From a virus, in IMG/VR virus record IMGVR_UViG_3300032241_002959, positions 1 through 36,706 of that record: a stretch of 36,706 bases of DNA; one strand, 5' to 3'. Below the pieces are notes generated by a model. That model had not been told where the DNA came from, made no database searches, and worked only from the letters and a program-made list of their open reading frames with translations. The position numbers and the translations under genes were made by a program. Shown one piece after another: positions 1 through 7,764 of the stretch. Position 1 is the first letter of the stretch. Every line of letters begins with the position of its first letter.

Positions 1-1
1 A

Positions 2-571
2 CACGTTGCAACAACATATATGAAAAAACAAAATTCAAATGTTGGTGGAATAACTCCTTGGACTATTGCAGCAGGTGTAACAAATGGTAGAATTACTAAT
101 ATCTCAGGATTGGAAATGGATTTTACTGCATCAGATATCGAATTCTTAAATGGTGCACAAATGAACCCTATTGTTTTCAAAAGAAATAGAGGAAATGTTA
201 TTGAAACTGAAAATACAGCTCAAACTCTTTATAAATCAGCTCTTTCTTATATTCACGTAAGAGAAGTTCTAATTGAACTAGAAAGAGAATTATCAAGAAT
301 GTTGTTAGACTTCCAATGGAAATTCAATACATCTGATGTTAGAGCAGAAATTAAAATGAGAGCCGATGTTATTTGTGAAACATATGTAAATAAAGGTGGT
401 CTTTATAACTATTTCAATAAAATGGACGAAGAGAATAACACTTCTGAAATAATAGATAATCAAATTGGTGTTCTTGATACTTATATTGAACCAGTTAAGG
501 GTATGGGAATAATAGTTAATAACGTAACTATACTTAGAACAGGTGCTATTGCAGCAGGAGGTTTCTTATAA
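2..571 (+). CDS. Tail sheath protein, C-terminal part (5' end outside window)
   Basis: The frame is open from the first bases of the window, so the ATG at 20 is an internal methionine and the gene begins upstream. The product would polymerise around the tail tube and contract at infection. What is visible is the typical C-terminal domain of T4 gp18-type sheaths: an NGAQMNPIVF stretch, then an FKRNRGNVI segment, a helical part with VREVLIELERELSRMLLDFQ, and an ending strand with IEPVKGMGIIVNNVTI. These correspond to the family's 'N.i..f...g..iwG.rTl', 'v.R....ie..i......f.fe.N' and C-terminal strand regions. A strong terminator follows directly. The assignment to the sheath family is quite firm; the exact T4 orthology is inferred from the neighbouring tail genes. 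Confidence 0.85.
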   Translation, partial: HVATTYMKKQNSNVGGITPWTIAAGVTNGRITNISGLEMDFTASDIEFLNGAQMNPIVFKRNRGNVIETENTAQTLYKSALSYIHVREVLIELERELSRMLLDFQWKFNTSDVRAEIKMRADVICETYVNKGGLYNYFNKMDEENNTSEIIDNQIGVLDTYIEPVKGMGIIVNNVTILRTGAIAAGGFL

Positions 572-593
572 ATCAAAAATATAAAAATATAAA

Positions 594-625
594 AAAGGCT
601 TCTAATTATTTAGAAGCCTTTTTTT
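594..625 (+). terminator. Intrinsic terminator after the tail sheath gene
   Basis: A GGCTTCTAA / TTAGAAGCC stem with a TTAT loop is flanked by A-runs upstream and a seven-T tail downstream. It ends the sheath transcript before the homing endonuclease gene. Confidence 0.9.
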
Positions 626-661
626 ATATAAACATATTAAAATTAAATTAATATAATAATA

Positions 662-2365
662 ATGGATTTAAATATATTTAAAACAGAAGACAAATCAGGT
701 AAAATGGCTAAGGAATCTTATGTGTGTAAAAATCACACAGAAGAATATAATTTTATTATAGATAATTGTAAATTAGATATACCATTTAAAGAAAAAGTTT
801 ATATAGTTATTAATGGATTAAATGATACACCAAAATGCCAAAATCCCAATTGTAACAATAGTGTTAAATTTAAAAACTCAACCATAGGATATTTAAATTA
901 TTGTTCAAAAAAATGTATTAGCAGTGATCCAAACATTATTTTAAGAAAAGAAATTAAATCTATTGAAAAATTTGGCACAAAAACACCATCTCAATCAAAA
1001 GAAATAAAGGACAAAATAATTAAAACTAATAATATTAGATATGGTGGAAATTCACCAATGTCATCAAATGATACACAAGAGAAATCAAAACAAACTTTAT
1101 TAAAAAACTATGGAGTAACTTGCCCAAGCCATTCAGAAGATATATCAAAAAGAAGGATAGAGAGTTTCAAAACTAGCAATCATAAAGAAACTTACAAAAA
1201 TACATCATTGGAAAGATATGGCACAGAACACCCCTGGATGAATAAAGATATACATAAAAAAACTATAGATTTCTTTTACCAATCCTATAAAGAAAGAATA
1301 GAAGATAAAATAGATCACAATAAATTTGAATTTAAAGGCCTCAATAAGGGAATGACAACCAATTTAATATTTAAATGTAAAGAATGTGAGAATGATTTTC
1401 ATATACTACCATATCAATTTTATAGTAGAATAAACAATAACACACATATATGCACAAATTGTTTCCCAATATCAGAGAATGCCTCAATATCACAAATTGA
1501 GCTATATAATTTCATAAAAAATAACTATGATGGTGAAATTATATCAGACTGTAAAAATATAATAAAACCATATGAAATAGATATTTATATACCCAAATTA
1601 AATTTAGGCTTTGAATTTAATGGTGTTTGGTGGCACTCTGATAAATACAAACCAAATAATTACCATTTAGATAAATATGAAAAGGCTAATGAAAATGGTA
1701 TAAAATTAATAACTATATGGGAAGATGATTGGCTCAAAAACAGAGAAATATGTGAATCATTCATTATCAATAAACTAAATAAAACTGATAAGAAAATATA
1801 TGCTAGAAATTGTATTATAAAAGAAATATCATACAATGAATCTAAAGATTTTTTATACAAAAATCACTTACAAGGTGATTGTAAATCATCTACAAGAATT
1901 GGTCTATTTAACAATGATATACTTGTATCATTAATGACATTTTCTAAACTAAGACTACCTCTACAAAGAAAAGAAATAAATAGAAATAAAGAAAAACATT
2001 ATGAATTGACTAGATTTTGTAATATATTAAACACAAATGTTGTAGGTGGCGCATCAAAGATATTGAATTATTTCATTAATAAATATAAACCATTACAAAT
2101 AGAAACTTATTCCGATAATCTTATATCTGATGGATATTTATATGAGAAACTAGGTTTTGAATATTCACATACATCTAATCCTGGTTATTGGTATGTAATT
2201 GATGGTATAAGAGAACATAGGTTTAATTGGAGAAAACAAAAACTAATTAAAATGGGTTATGATCCAAATAAAACAGAAGAGGAAATAATGTCAGAATTAG
2301 GCTATCATAAAATATATAATGCAGGGAATAAAAAATGGATATATAAATTCAATATTATTTTATAA
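662..2365 (+). CDS. Free-standing homing endonuclease, Vsr/PD-(D/E)XK-like core, with GNAT-like C-terminal domain
   Basis: A 567-residue protein with a modular build. Residues 59-85 hold a four-cysteine finger (C59, C64, C81, C85). Residues about 100-205 hold three or four NUMOD-like repeats of the type 'YG...PS.S..I..K...T', as in phage homing enzymes that contact long DNA sites. A second finger follows (C239, C242, C264, C267). The nuclease core is residues 304-356: YEIDIYIP (E305, D307), then GFEFNGVWWHSD (E318, H325) and TIWEDDW, the arrangement of Vsr-like or Hef-type phage endonucleases. Residues about 380-520 look like an acyltransferase (GNAT)-like fold, with VVGGASKIL and YEKLGFEY. 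It sits alone between a terminator and a baseplate gene, as expected for a mobile endonuclease gene. No intron is visible. The nuclease class is well supported; the GNAT comparison is tentative. Confidence 0.75.
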   Translation: MDLNIFKTEDKSGKMAKESYVCKNHTEEYNFIIDNCKLDIPFKEKVYIVINGLNDTPKCQNPNCNNSVKFKNSTIGYLNYCSKKCISSDPNIILRKEIKSIEKFGTKTPSQSKEIKDKIIKTNNIRYGGNSPMSSNDTQEKSKQTLLKNYGVTCPSHSEDISKRRIESFKTSNHKETYKNTSLERYGTEHPWMNKDIHKKTIDFFYQSYKERIEDKIDHNKFEFKGLNKGMTTNLIFKCKECENDFHILPYQFYSRINNNTHICTNCFPISENASISQIELYNFIKNNYDGEIISDCKNIIKPYEIDIYIPKLNLGFEFNGVWWHSDKYKPNNYHLDKYEKANENGIKLITIWEDDWLKNREICESFIINKLNKTDKKIYARNCIIKEISYNESKDFLYKNHLQGDCKSSTRIGLFNNDILVSLMTFSKLRLPLQRKEINRNKEKHYELTRFCNILNTNVVGGASKILNYFINKYKPLQIETYSDNLISDGYLYEKLGFEYSHTSNPGYWYVIDGIREHRFNWRKQKLIKMGYDPNKTEEEIMSELGYHKIYNAGNKKWIYKFNIIL

Positions 2366-2382
2366 AAAGGGAGAGCATGATA

Positions 2383-2394
2383 AGTAATATATAA
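2383..2394 (+). promoter_or_regulatory. Putative phage late promoter motif for the gp26-like gene
   Basis: AGTAATATATAA matches 10 of 12 bases of the motif TTTAATATATAA seen at other junctions in this window. It ends 21 bases before the ATG at 2416. The assignment comes from recurrence and spacing only. Confidence 0.45.
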
Positions 2395-2415
2395 TCAAAA
2401 AACAAAAACTTATTT

Positions 2416-3378
2416 ATGTCAAATAATAATGAAATGAGCGAAGAAGATTACTTAAGAAGACATCTTCTAGACCAAGAAGAAGGTAAAAGAACCTTAACAC
2501 AAGAAACACAGATCAACTCTGATATACCATTTAATGTAAGTGCAAGTATATCAGAAAACACAAAGGTTAGTGATCTTCAATTTTTTAATTTTGATATCAG
2601 AGAACTACCATGTGGTGAATTTTATCCACAAGGTTCTTTATTTATGGTAAGACCTGCACAAGTTAGGGAAATACAAGCATATTCAATGGTTGATGATAAT
2701 AATTTTTATGATATCGTTGAAAAAATGAATGATATGCTACAAGCTTGTGTCAGAATCAAATATGCTGATGGTAAAATCGGCTCGTTTTTAGATATCAAAG
2801 ATCAAGATAGATTATATTTGGTATTTTTAATTAGAGAACTTACTTTCCAACAAGGAAATAATCTTAGCGTAAATGCAAAGTGTCCTTCTTGTGGAGAAGA
2901 GCACCAAATAGAATTAAAAAGAGAAAACTTTGAATTCCACACAATTGATGAAAAATTACAAAAATATTACAATCGCAATACAGGTAGCTATCACTTCAAA
3001 GCAGTTAATGGAAAAACATTTGAGTTAACACCACCTAACATCGGTATACAAAAAGCATTTACTGATTACATAGTAAGAGAAAATAATGATAAGAATACAC
3101 CAAATCTTTCATTCTTGAAAATAATACCATTCATGTTAGCAGGAAGATCTAATATAACTTATGAGGGTATTAAATTGAAATTGAAAGAATTCCAAGAAAT
3201 GGATGATATCTCATTTCAATTTCTAAATGCTGCTGTTGGTAAAATGACATTTGGTATAAAAGAACTTAAGAAAACTTGTACGTGTGGTCAGGAGATCCAC
3301 ACTGATATGCAATTTCCCAACGGTGCGTCAGGAATTTTCGTTATTCCAGATGCCTTTGACTCATTTATTGCGGAGTAA
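2416..3378 (+). CDS. Baseplate protein, T4 gp26-like
   Basis: A 320-residue protein resembling the T4 baseplate family that includes gp26 (T4_baseplate type). In T4 gp26 is needed for assembly of the central baseplate hub; an alternative view is that this family acts as a chaperone for the tape measure. Recognisable parts are IRELPCGEFYPQGSLFMVRP (residues 61-80), a zinc-ribbon half at C156-x2-C159, its likely other half at C288-x-C290, and the C-terminal PNGASGIFVIPDAF. The zinc ribbon is inferred from cysteine pairing; the second pair has CxC rather than CxxC spacing. The gene follows the homing endonuclease, has its own promoter motif, and is followed four bases later by a small gene. No Shine-Dalgarno sequence is present; the leader is A-rich. 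Confidence 0.65.
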   Translation: MSNNNEMSEEDYLRRHLLDQEEGKRTLTQETQINSDIPFNVSASISENTKVSDLQFFNFDIRELPCGEFYPQGSLFMVRPAQVREIQAYSMVDDNNFYDIVEKMNDMLQACVRIKYADGKIGSFLDIKDQDRLYLVFLIRELTFQQGNNLSVNAKCPSCGEEHQIELKRENFEFHTIDEKLQKYYNRNTGSYHFKAVNGKTFELTPPNIGIQKAFTDYIVRENNDKNTPNLSFLKIIPFMLAGRSNITYEGIKLKLKEFQEMDDISFQFLNAAVGKMTFGIKELKKTCTCGQEIHTDMQFPNGASGIFVIPDAFDSFIAE

Positions 3379-3382
3379 ATTA

Positions 3383-3595
3383 ATGTTACAAAAACATTTT
3401 AACACACAAGAAGAAGCGATGGATAAATGGCCTTTCTGGATGCTAGAAGAAAACATTAAAATAGTAAACCAAATAATAGAGGAAGAGGAGAAGCATAGAA
3501 AAACAGAAGAAGAAGGTCAGAAGGCATCAATGCCTGATACTAGTTCAATGATGAAAAATGCTTCAAGTATGACTAATAATATGCCTAAATTTTAA
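3383..3595 (+). CDS. Small conserved-looking protein downstream of the gp26-like gene
   Basis: A 70-residue product starting at the ATG 5 bases after the preceding stop codon. The open frame extends further upstream to at least 3284, but that part reads like out-of-frame translation of the gp26-like gene, so the start at 3383 is preferred. The N-terminal half (QEEAMDKWPFWMLEENIKIV) has a WPFW core and then a charged helix rich in Glu and Lys; the C-terminal half is low-complexity with many Met, Ser and Asn. Its position and tight spacing suggest a tail or baseplate assembly role together with the gp26-like protein. The function is unknown; a role as partner or assembly chaperone is inference from position. 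Confidence 0.6.
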   Translation: MLQKHFNTQEEAMDKWPFWMLEENIKIVNQIIEEEEKHRKTEEEGQKASMPDTSSMMKNASSMTNNMPKF

Positions 3596-3630
3596 ACAGA
3601 AAACCCACCAATTGGTGGGTTTTCTGTTTA
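3593..3630. terminator. Perfect 38-base palindrome, bidirectional terminator
   Basis: The sequence from 3593 to 3630 reads the same on both strands. Its core is AAAACCCACC-AATT-GGTGGGTTTT. The left arm begins with the TAA stop codon of the small gene ending at 3595. Symmetry and flanking A/T runs allow termination from either direction between convergent genes. Confidence 0.85.
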
Positions 3631-3631
3631 C

Positions 3632-3661
3632 AAAAAAACTCGCATAGATTGCGAGTTTTTT
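3632..3661. terminator. Second terminator hairpin between convergent tail genes
   Basis: An ACTCGCA / TGCGAGT stem with a five-base loop lies between a seven-A run and a T-run. It probably ends the minus-strand tail-tube transcript that stops at 3666, and may back up the palindrome next to it. Confidence 0.85.
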
Positions 3662-3665
3662 ATTA

Positions 3666-4289
3666 TTAATAACCTTTAATAAGTGGTGGTGATATTGTAA
3701 AGTTTTGATCAATATACTCATCAACGAAATAATCATATAGGAATGTTGCTTCAACTGATTGTACAATCTCATTACTACTCCAATCCAATGCCCAACCTGT
3801 TAATTTAGATATTTGACAGTTTTGGAAAGTAACACGTCTCAAAATAACACCCTTTTTATCATGTTGATTAACGATAATAGTACCAATTAAATCACTTTTA
3901 TAATGTAAAGTACCATTTTGAGAGTTAAATAACAAATCATACCAAGCTTTCATAGTAGCCCAAGTTTCCATAGAACCATTTTGGTTAACATTAACCTGAA
4001 ATGGGATAGTAATCTCACCACTAGTTTTATTTGGTGTTGTTTGAAATTGTCTAGTAGAATACTTAAATCTTTGCTCTTTTGCAGCAACATCAAAACTTGT
4101 TAAGTTTCCTAGATCTATTTTAGTTGCATTCTCTAAAAGTAAAATAGGATCTCTTTTTTGAGCAGTCAAAATAACCGGTAAGATAAATGTAATCTCAAAT
4201 AGATTAGTGTATACTACTTCATCAGGTAATGTACCTGGACCACCTGGTGATCCAACTCCCTGCAACTGCGTATAATGTGGTAATGCCAT
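3666..4289 (-). CDS. Tail tube protein, T4 gp19-like
   Basis: A 207-residue protein with the layout of contractile-tail tube proteins: a flexible Gly/Pro-rich N-terminus (GVGSPGGPG), a first strand TNLFEITFILP, FKYSTRQFQ in the middle, and a second half ending in a strand series with FQNCQISKLTGWALDWSSN and VEATFLYDYF. In T4 gp19 stacks into hexameric rings that form the channel for DNA. It lies on the opposite strand from the sheath gene and about 3 kb from it, whereas gp18 and gp19 are adjacent in T4, so the order has been rearranged. A weak match to the late promoter motif lies 43 bases upstream (4333-4344). The family call is fairly sure. Confidence 0.75.
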   Translation of the reverse strand: MALPHYTQLQGVGSPGGPGTLPDEVVYTNLFEITFILPVILTAQKRDPILLLENATKIDLGNLTSFDVAAKEQRFKYSTRQFQTTPNKTSGEITIPFQVNVNQNGSMETWATMKAWYDLLFNSQNGTLHYKSDLIGTIIVNQHDKKGVILRRVTFQNCQISKLTGWALDWSSNEIVQSVEATFLYDYFVDEYIDQNFTISPPLIKGY

Positions 4290-4479
4290 GTTTTTTTAAT
4301 TATTTTTTATTTAATTGTTAAACAATCATAAAGTATATATTTTAATATTTTTACCTCTTGTTTTTACAATTTTATATAATGTATATATTATAATAAAAAA
4401 CCTATTTTTTTCCATTTTATTGAGAATTATAACAAACTATATTATTATTTATTCATATAAACAAAAAGAAATTATTTAT

Positions 4480-5610
4480 ATGAGTAAAAGAATTTTCATG
4501 ATAGGTGACACTCACCTAGGTTTAGGCTTTCCAAATACAACCGATAAATGGCATAAAGTTCATATAGAATACTTTAGAGACTTCCTAATACCTCTATTAA
4601 AGAGAGAAGTAAAGGAAGGAGATATCATCATACATTTAGGAGATTTATTTGATAATAGAAATACTATACCAATTAATATACTTAATTATGGAATGGATAT
4701 TGTTGAAGAAATATCAAAAATAGCACCTCTACATATTATAATAGGAAATCATGACCTATACTCCAAAAGTGCAAGTGATATAAATAGTGTCAGACCGTTC
4801 AGATACATACCAAATGTATTTGTATATAACAAGACTACTAAAATAGAATATAATGGCTTAAATCTACTAATGATGCCATATATAGAGAATAGATTAGAGC
4901 AAATTAAACAAATAAATGAGAATAAAGGATGTGATTATTTATTCTGCCATTCCGATTTAAATGGTTGTAAAATGCACTTAACATCTGTTGCACATAGAAA
5001 CTCCGATAAAATTGATATTGACGATTTCAAATCATTTAAAAAAGTTAGATCCGGTCACATCCATCTTGTTCAGAGTAATAAGGCATTTACATTCGTTGGT
5101 TCTATTTTCCAAATGGATAGAAATGATACTGGTGATCAAAAAGGAATATTTGTTATAGATACCGAAAATGACACTGAAGAATTCTATCCAAATAATGTAT
5201 CACCGGTTTTCAAAAAATATAAAGTCGTTGATGAAAAATCCATTGATGAGTTAGACACATTAAAAAATACAAAAGATTACATAGATTTATCTATATCAAA
5301 TAACTTATTAGTTAGTAATAGAAAATTACGTAGAAAATTAGAAGCAATGTTAGAAAATGGAAATTTTGCATCTGTTGAATACATAGACGATATTGTGAAA
5401 ACAAACGATGAGGGAGAACCGATCATTGAATCAGTTGAAACAGAAGATGGTTTAATTGATATATCAATCCAACTAGAATATGAATCATATATCAGAGAAT
5501 ATATTCAGAAACAAAATTATGAAAATGAAAACTATAAAAATGGTATTCTAAAAGAATTTGATGAAGTAATTAGGATTTACAATGAAAATTATAAATCAAA
5601 AATTGATTAA
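4480..5610 (+). CDS. SbcD/Mre11-type recombination nuclease subunit, T4 gp47-like
   Basis: A 376-residue metallophosphoesterase that, with a gp46/SbcC-type ATPase, would resect DNA ends for recombination-dependent replication. All metal-site motifs are present: GDTH (D10, H12), GDLFDNR (D55), GNHD (N90, H91), CHSD (H157) and SGHIH (H193, H195). Length matches T4 gp47 and SbcD. The frame is open back to 4315, but that part would encode an AT-rich hydrophobic extension; the ATG at 4480 puts the first metal motif ten residues in, as in the family. The leader ATTATTTAT-ATG is A/T-rich without a Shine-Dalgarno sequence. The SbcC/gp46 partner is not in this window. Confidence 0.88.
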   Translation: MSKRIFMIGDTHLGLGFPNTTDKWHKVHIEYFRDFLIPLLKREVKEGDIIIHLGDLFDNRNTIPINILNYGMDIVEEISKIAPLHIIIGNHDLYSKSASDINSVRPFRYIPNVFVYNKTTKIEYNGLNLLMMPYIENRLEQIKQINENKGCDYLFCHSDLNGCKMHLTSVAHRNSDKIDIDDFKSFKKVRSGHIHLVQSNKAFTFVGSIFQMDRNDTGDQKGIFVIDTENDTEEFYPNNVSPVFKKYKVVDEKSIDELDTLKNTKDYIDLSISNNLLVSNRKLRRKLEAMLENGNFASVEYIDDIVKTNDEGEPIIESVETEDGLIDISIQLEYESYIREYIQKQNYENENYKNGILKEFDEVIRIYNENYKSKID

Positions 5611-5645
5611 AATTCAAACTGAACTTATATTTCAGTACGTATTCT

Positions 5646-5653
5646 TATATTTG
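5646..5653 (+). promoter_or_regulatory. Possible Bacteroidota-type -7 element
   Basis: TATATTTG fits the TAnnTTTG -7 consensus of Bacteroidota primary sigma factor promoters and lies 27 bases before the start of the small membrane protein gene. No good TTG -33 element is seen at the right distance. Confidence 0.3.
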
Positions 5654-5680
5654 TATTATAAACATTAAAACTTAAAAATT

Positions 5681-5845
5681 ATGAAAAGAGTTAACTTCTT
5701 AGGACCATTATTAATTGTGTTAATAATCCTTAAACTAATTGGATCCATAAATTGGCCATGGTCAATCGTTCTATCACCATTATGGTTAGCAATAACAATT
5801 ATATTCATTGGTAATATAATAAATACTTTAAAGAAATTAAAATAA
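5681..5845 (+). CDS. Small two-helix membrane protein
   Basis: A 54-residue ORF: a basic start (MKRVNFLG), a hydrophobic helix (PLLIVLIILKLIG), the signature WPWSIVLSPLWLA, a second helix and a lysine-rich end. This WSW...LSPLW pattern is typical of small phage membrane proteins often annotated as transmembrane Fragile-X-F-like; their function is not established. It lies in a short gap behind the SbcD-like gene and ahead of a terminator, with an A-rich leader before the ATG. A holin-like role is conceivable but nothing here shows it. Confidence 0.75.
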   Translation: MKRVNFLGPLLIVLIILKLIGSINWPWSIVLSPLWLAITIIFIGNIINTLKKLK

Positions 5846-5857
5846 TTAATAAACTAT

Positions 5858-5889
5858 AACAAATGCTACTAAATTTAGTAGCATTTGTT
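5858..5889. terminator. Perfect 32-base palindrome, bidirectional terminator
   Basis: AACAAATGCTACTAAA is followed directly by its reverse complement. It lies between a plus-strand gene ending at 5845 and a minus-strand gene whose stop codon begins at 5891. Confidence 0.85.
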
Positions 5890-6518
5890 TATTTTATAAT
5901 TTTAATATCTAAATTAGTATCAATAGATTGAACCAATTTAATTAAATCATCACTTGGTTTATATAGTATAATACCCGTTATATATTTAGATGATAAATAA
6001 CCAGGTTTATTTGATTCTATTTTCTCCTCATATACATCTGGTCGCTTACCAGCATAATCCATAATATCCTTCGGTGAATTACCCATACCAGTTTTTTTCA
6101 CTCTTTTAATTGTCTTTATCTTAAGAGCAGCAGTAAAATCAAATGGATGTATCTTGTAATTATTAGATATCAAAGAACCATCAAGCACAAAAGTAACTCT
6201 ATTATTTTTAACCCATTGTGAATTTCTACTAGTTGATATAAAATACGATCCTCTCATATTTTTCCACAAATCCATACCTCCATAATTATCAGCATTTTTA
6301 TACCAATTTATCATTGGTTGATTACCAGTCCCATCACCAAAATTAGCAGATGCGAATTTTAAACCTTTTTCTAAAATGGAAATTATAGTTTCATATGTTT
6401 TACTATCAACATCATCACTGACTTTATCACTTTTAATATCATCACCTTTTACTGTAAATCCATGATATAAATTACCATAATTTTTACCTTCATTAAATTG
6501 TAACCAATTTTTAATCAT
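5889..6518 (-). CDS. Putative packaged protein, possibly ADP-ribosyltransferase-like
   Basis: A 209-residue protein. The start, MIKNWLQFNE-G, fits the capsid-targeting-like pattern of this window, with possible cleavage after E10. The rest resembles the core of ADP-ribosyltransferases: LYHGF (H19), then ILEKGLKF (residues 48-55), then SYFISTSR (residues 91-98), then VTFVLDG and YKIHPFDF, and finally VYEEKIES (E164, E165, E168) before a last strand ITGIILY. HG followed by a 'YF.STS' strand and a late glutamate is the order of catalytic elements in these enzymes. T4 also packages an ADP-ribosyltransferase (Alt). The match is by motif order only; it may instead be an inactive or unrelated phage protein. 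It is the last gene of a five-gene minus-strand cluster and overlaps the upstream gene by four bases. Confidence 0.5.
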   Translation of the reverse strand: MIKNWLQFNEGKNYGNLYHGFTVKGDDIKSDKVSDDVDSKTYETIISILEKGLKFASANFGDGTGNQPMINWYKNADNYGGMDLWKNMRGSYFISTSRNSQWVKNNRVTFVLDGSLISNNYKIHPFDFTAALKIKTIKRVKKTGMGNSPKDIMDYAGKRPDVYEEKIESNKPGYLSSKYITGIILYKPSDDLIKLVQSIDTNLDIKIIK

Positions 6519-6787
6519 CTTTTTATTTTTATTTTTATTAATTTTATTTTTAAGTCTCCACTACCTTTTATCAATCTGTGATAAATACCCATCGGTATAA
6601 AAACTTCACCCTCAATCTTCTTAGGAAGTTCATTATCTAATTGTATCATCCAATCAGTTTCTTTTAAAGATTCTATAATACGAGATTCACGATCGTGATG
6701 CCACATAAATTCACTAGATTCAGTATATTGACTGAATTCTCTGATAAATGTATTATCACTTATTTTACTCTCTTTAAATGGTAACAT
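6515..6787 (-). CDS. Small cupin-like protein
   Basis: A 90-residue protein with a single cupin-like strand series: MWHHDRESRIIE (residues 29-40), WMIQLDNELPKKI, VFIPMGIYHRLIKG (residues 67-80) and a closing strand DLKIKLIKI. The HH.D and later 'P.G.YHR' elements are the usual metal-site positions of small cupins. Similar small proteins are widespread in T4-like phages, without known function. The start has a weak version of the targeting pattern (MLPFKE-S), too short to count. The ATG overlaps the stop of the upstream gene (TAATG), implying coupled translation. Confidence 0.55.
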   Translation of the reverse strand: MLPFKESKISDNTFIREFSQYTESSEFMWHHDRESRIIESLKETDWMIQLDNELPKKIEGEVFIPMGIYHRLIKGSGDLKIKLIKIKIKR

Positions 6788-7179
6788 TATGATATAATTT
6801 TTTTATAATTTTCTTTTAGTTCTTTAATTTTTTGTAACCAATTATCCTTAACATCACCATCAACTACAAACTTTTTAATTCTAGGCTCAATATAAATCAA
6901 TAGCTCTCTTATTTGACCAAACAAAGCTGATAACATTTTAGGACTTTTATAAAGATCATTTACATTATCTATCAAATCAGTATATTTTTCACCATTTATA
7001 AGTGGTTCTCTCAATCTCTTCATCATAGAAGTCAATTCTTTGGTTGCAGTTTCATCAATACCCATCTTAGTAATCTGAGAAAACTTCATAGTAATCATAA
7101 AACCAAAGTCAAATAGAAAATCACTAATAAACTTTCTATTAACTGATTCAAATATCTTATAAGATTTTAAATATTTCAT
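6787..7179 (-). CDS. Unknown protein with capsid-targeting-like N-terminus
   Basis: A 130-residue, mostly helical and lysine-rich protein. Its N-terminus MKYLKSYKIFE-S is a good example of the targeting pattern (hydrophobic-x-Glu, possible cleavage after E11). The mature part has hydrophobic helices (FISDFLFDFGFMITMKF; ALFGQIRELLIYIE) but no clear membrane segment. No family was recognised. It is in the middle of the minus-strand cluster 5889-8214 and is coupled to the cupin-like gene by a TAATG overlap. An internal head protein is inferred from the N-terminus. Confidence 0.6.
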   Translation of the reverse strand: MKYLKSYKIFESVNRKFISDFLFDFGFMITMKFSQITKMGIDETATKELTSMMKRLREPLINGEKYTDLIDNVNDLYKSPKMLSALFGQIRELLIYIEPRIKKFVVDGDVKDNWLQKIKELKENYKKIIS

Positions 7180-7196
7180 CTCTTACTATTTTAATT

Positions 7197-7763
7197 TTAC
7201 CAGTACCCAGGATATGTTTTATTATTCCAAAGGTGACCATATTTATTGATTCTACAAGCCCAATAACCTGCTTTAGTCTTATCTTTCTTTGTATCACATT
7301 TATGACGTGCTGCAAATGCCTTTCTAGCCTTTGGATCACTAACCTTAGCCGTCAAACCACCATGAACATCACCAAATGCTATTTTTTTAATATTACCTGT
7401 TTTTTGATCTTTTATATATACGTGATATTTTTTACTACCACCACGCATAGGTTTATTAAGTTCCACTTCTTTACCATGGTATTCAGCTTCATTTAATTCC
7501 TCAATAACCTCCATTGGAATATCTAAAGCAACTCTAGCACCCTCAAAGATACCAAACTTACCAATATCAGTTGTATCATAAAGTTCTTTATCAATACCTT
7601 TAAGTTCTAATAAACCACCATCATATAAATTCCTAGCTTCTTCTAAGATAGCAAAGAATTCATCAGAACCTGGTCTAAATACATTTTCAGTTATTGGCAT
7701 AGCATTAACCAAATGATATTTCAAACTTTCTGAAAAATTATCAAAATTTACCAAATGTTTCAT
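7197..7763 (-). CDS. Two-module phage protein with C-terminal Cys/His domain and targeting-like N-terminus
   Basis: A 188-residue protein beginning MKHLVNFDNFSE-S, which fits the targeting pattern. Module 1 (residues 27-85) has ENVFRPGSDEFFAILEEAR and later TDIGKFG...ALDIPME. Module 2 (residues 97-180) has KPMRGGSKKYHVYIKD, KIAFGD, then AARHKC (H154, C156) and DKTKAGYWAC (C170). Module 2 is a known type in large phages and some giant viruses, usually annotated as a structural or unknown protein; the His and Cys residues could bind a metal. Its role is not established. It is directly downstream of the Cys-rich gene, one base apart. Confidence 0.65.
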   Translation of the reverse strand: MKHLVNFDNFSESLKYHLVNAMPITENVFRPGSDEFFAILEEARNLYDGGLLELKGIDKELYDTTDIGKFGIFEGARVALDIPMEVIEELNEAEYHGKEVELNKPMRGGSKKYHVYIKDQKTGNIKKIAFGDVHGGLTAKVSDPKARKAFAARHKCDTKKDKTKAGYWACRINKYGHLWNNKTYPGYW

Positions 7764-7764
7764 A

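Noticed and set aside
4315-4479. N-terminal extension of the SbcD-like gene with apparent membrane helices
   Set aside because: The extension is AT-rich intergenic sequence read in frame. The family starts about ten residues before the GDTH motif, which fits the ATG at 4480.
6515-6787. Capsid-targeting-like N-terminus in the cupin-like protein (MLPFKE-S)
   Set aside because: Only six residues precede the Glu and the basic/aromatic part is missing.
7157-7339. 60-residue minus-strand ORF overlapping the 7197 gene
   Set aside because: It overlaps a well-supported protein with recognisable domains in another frame and has no motif.
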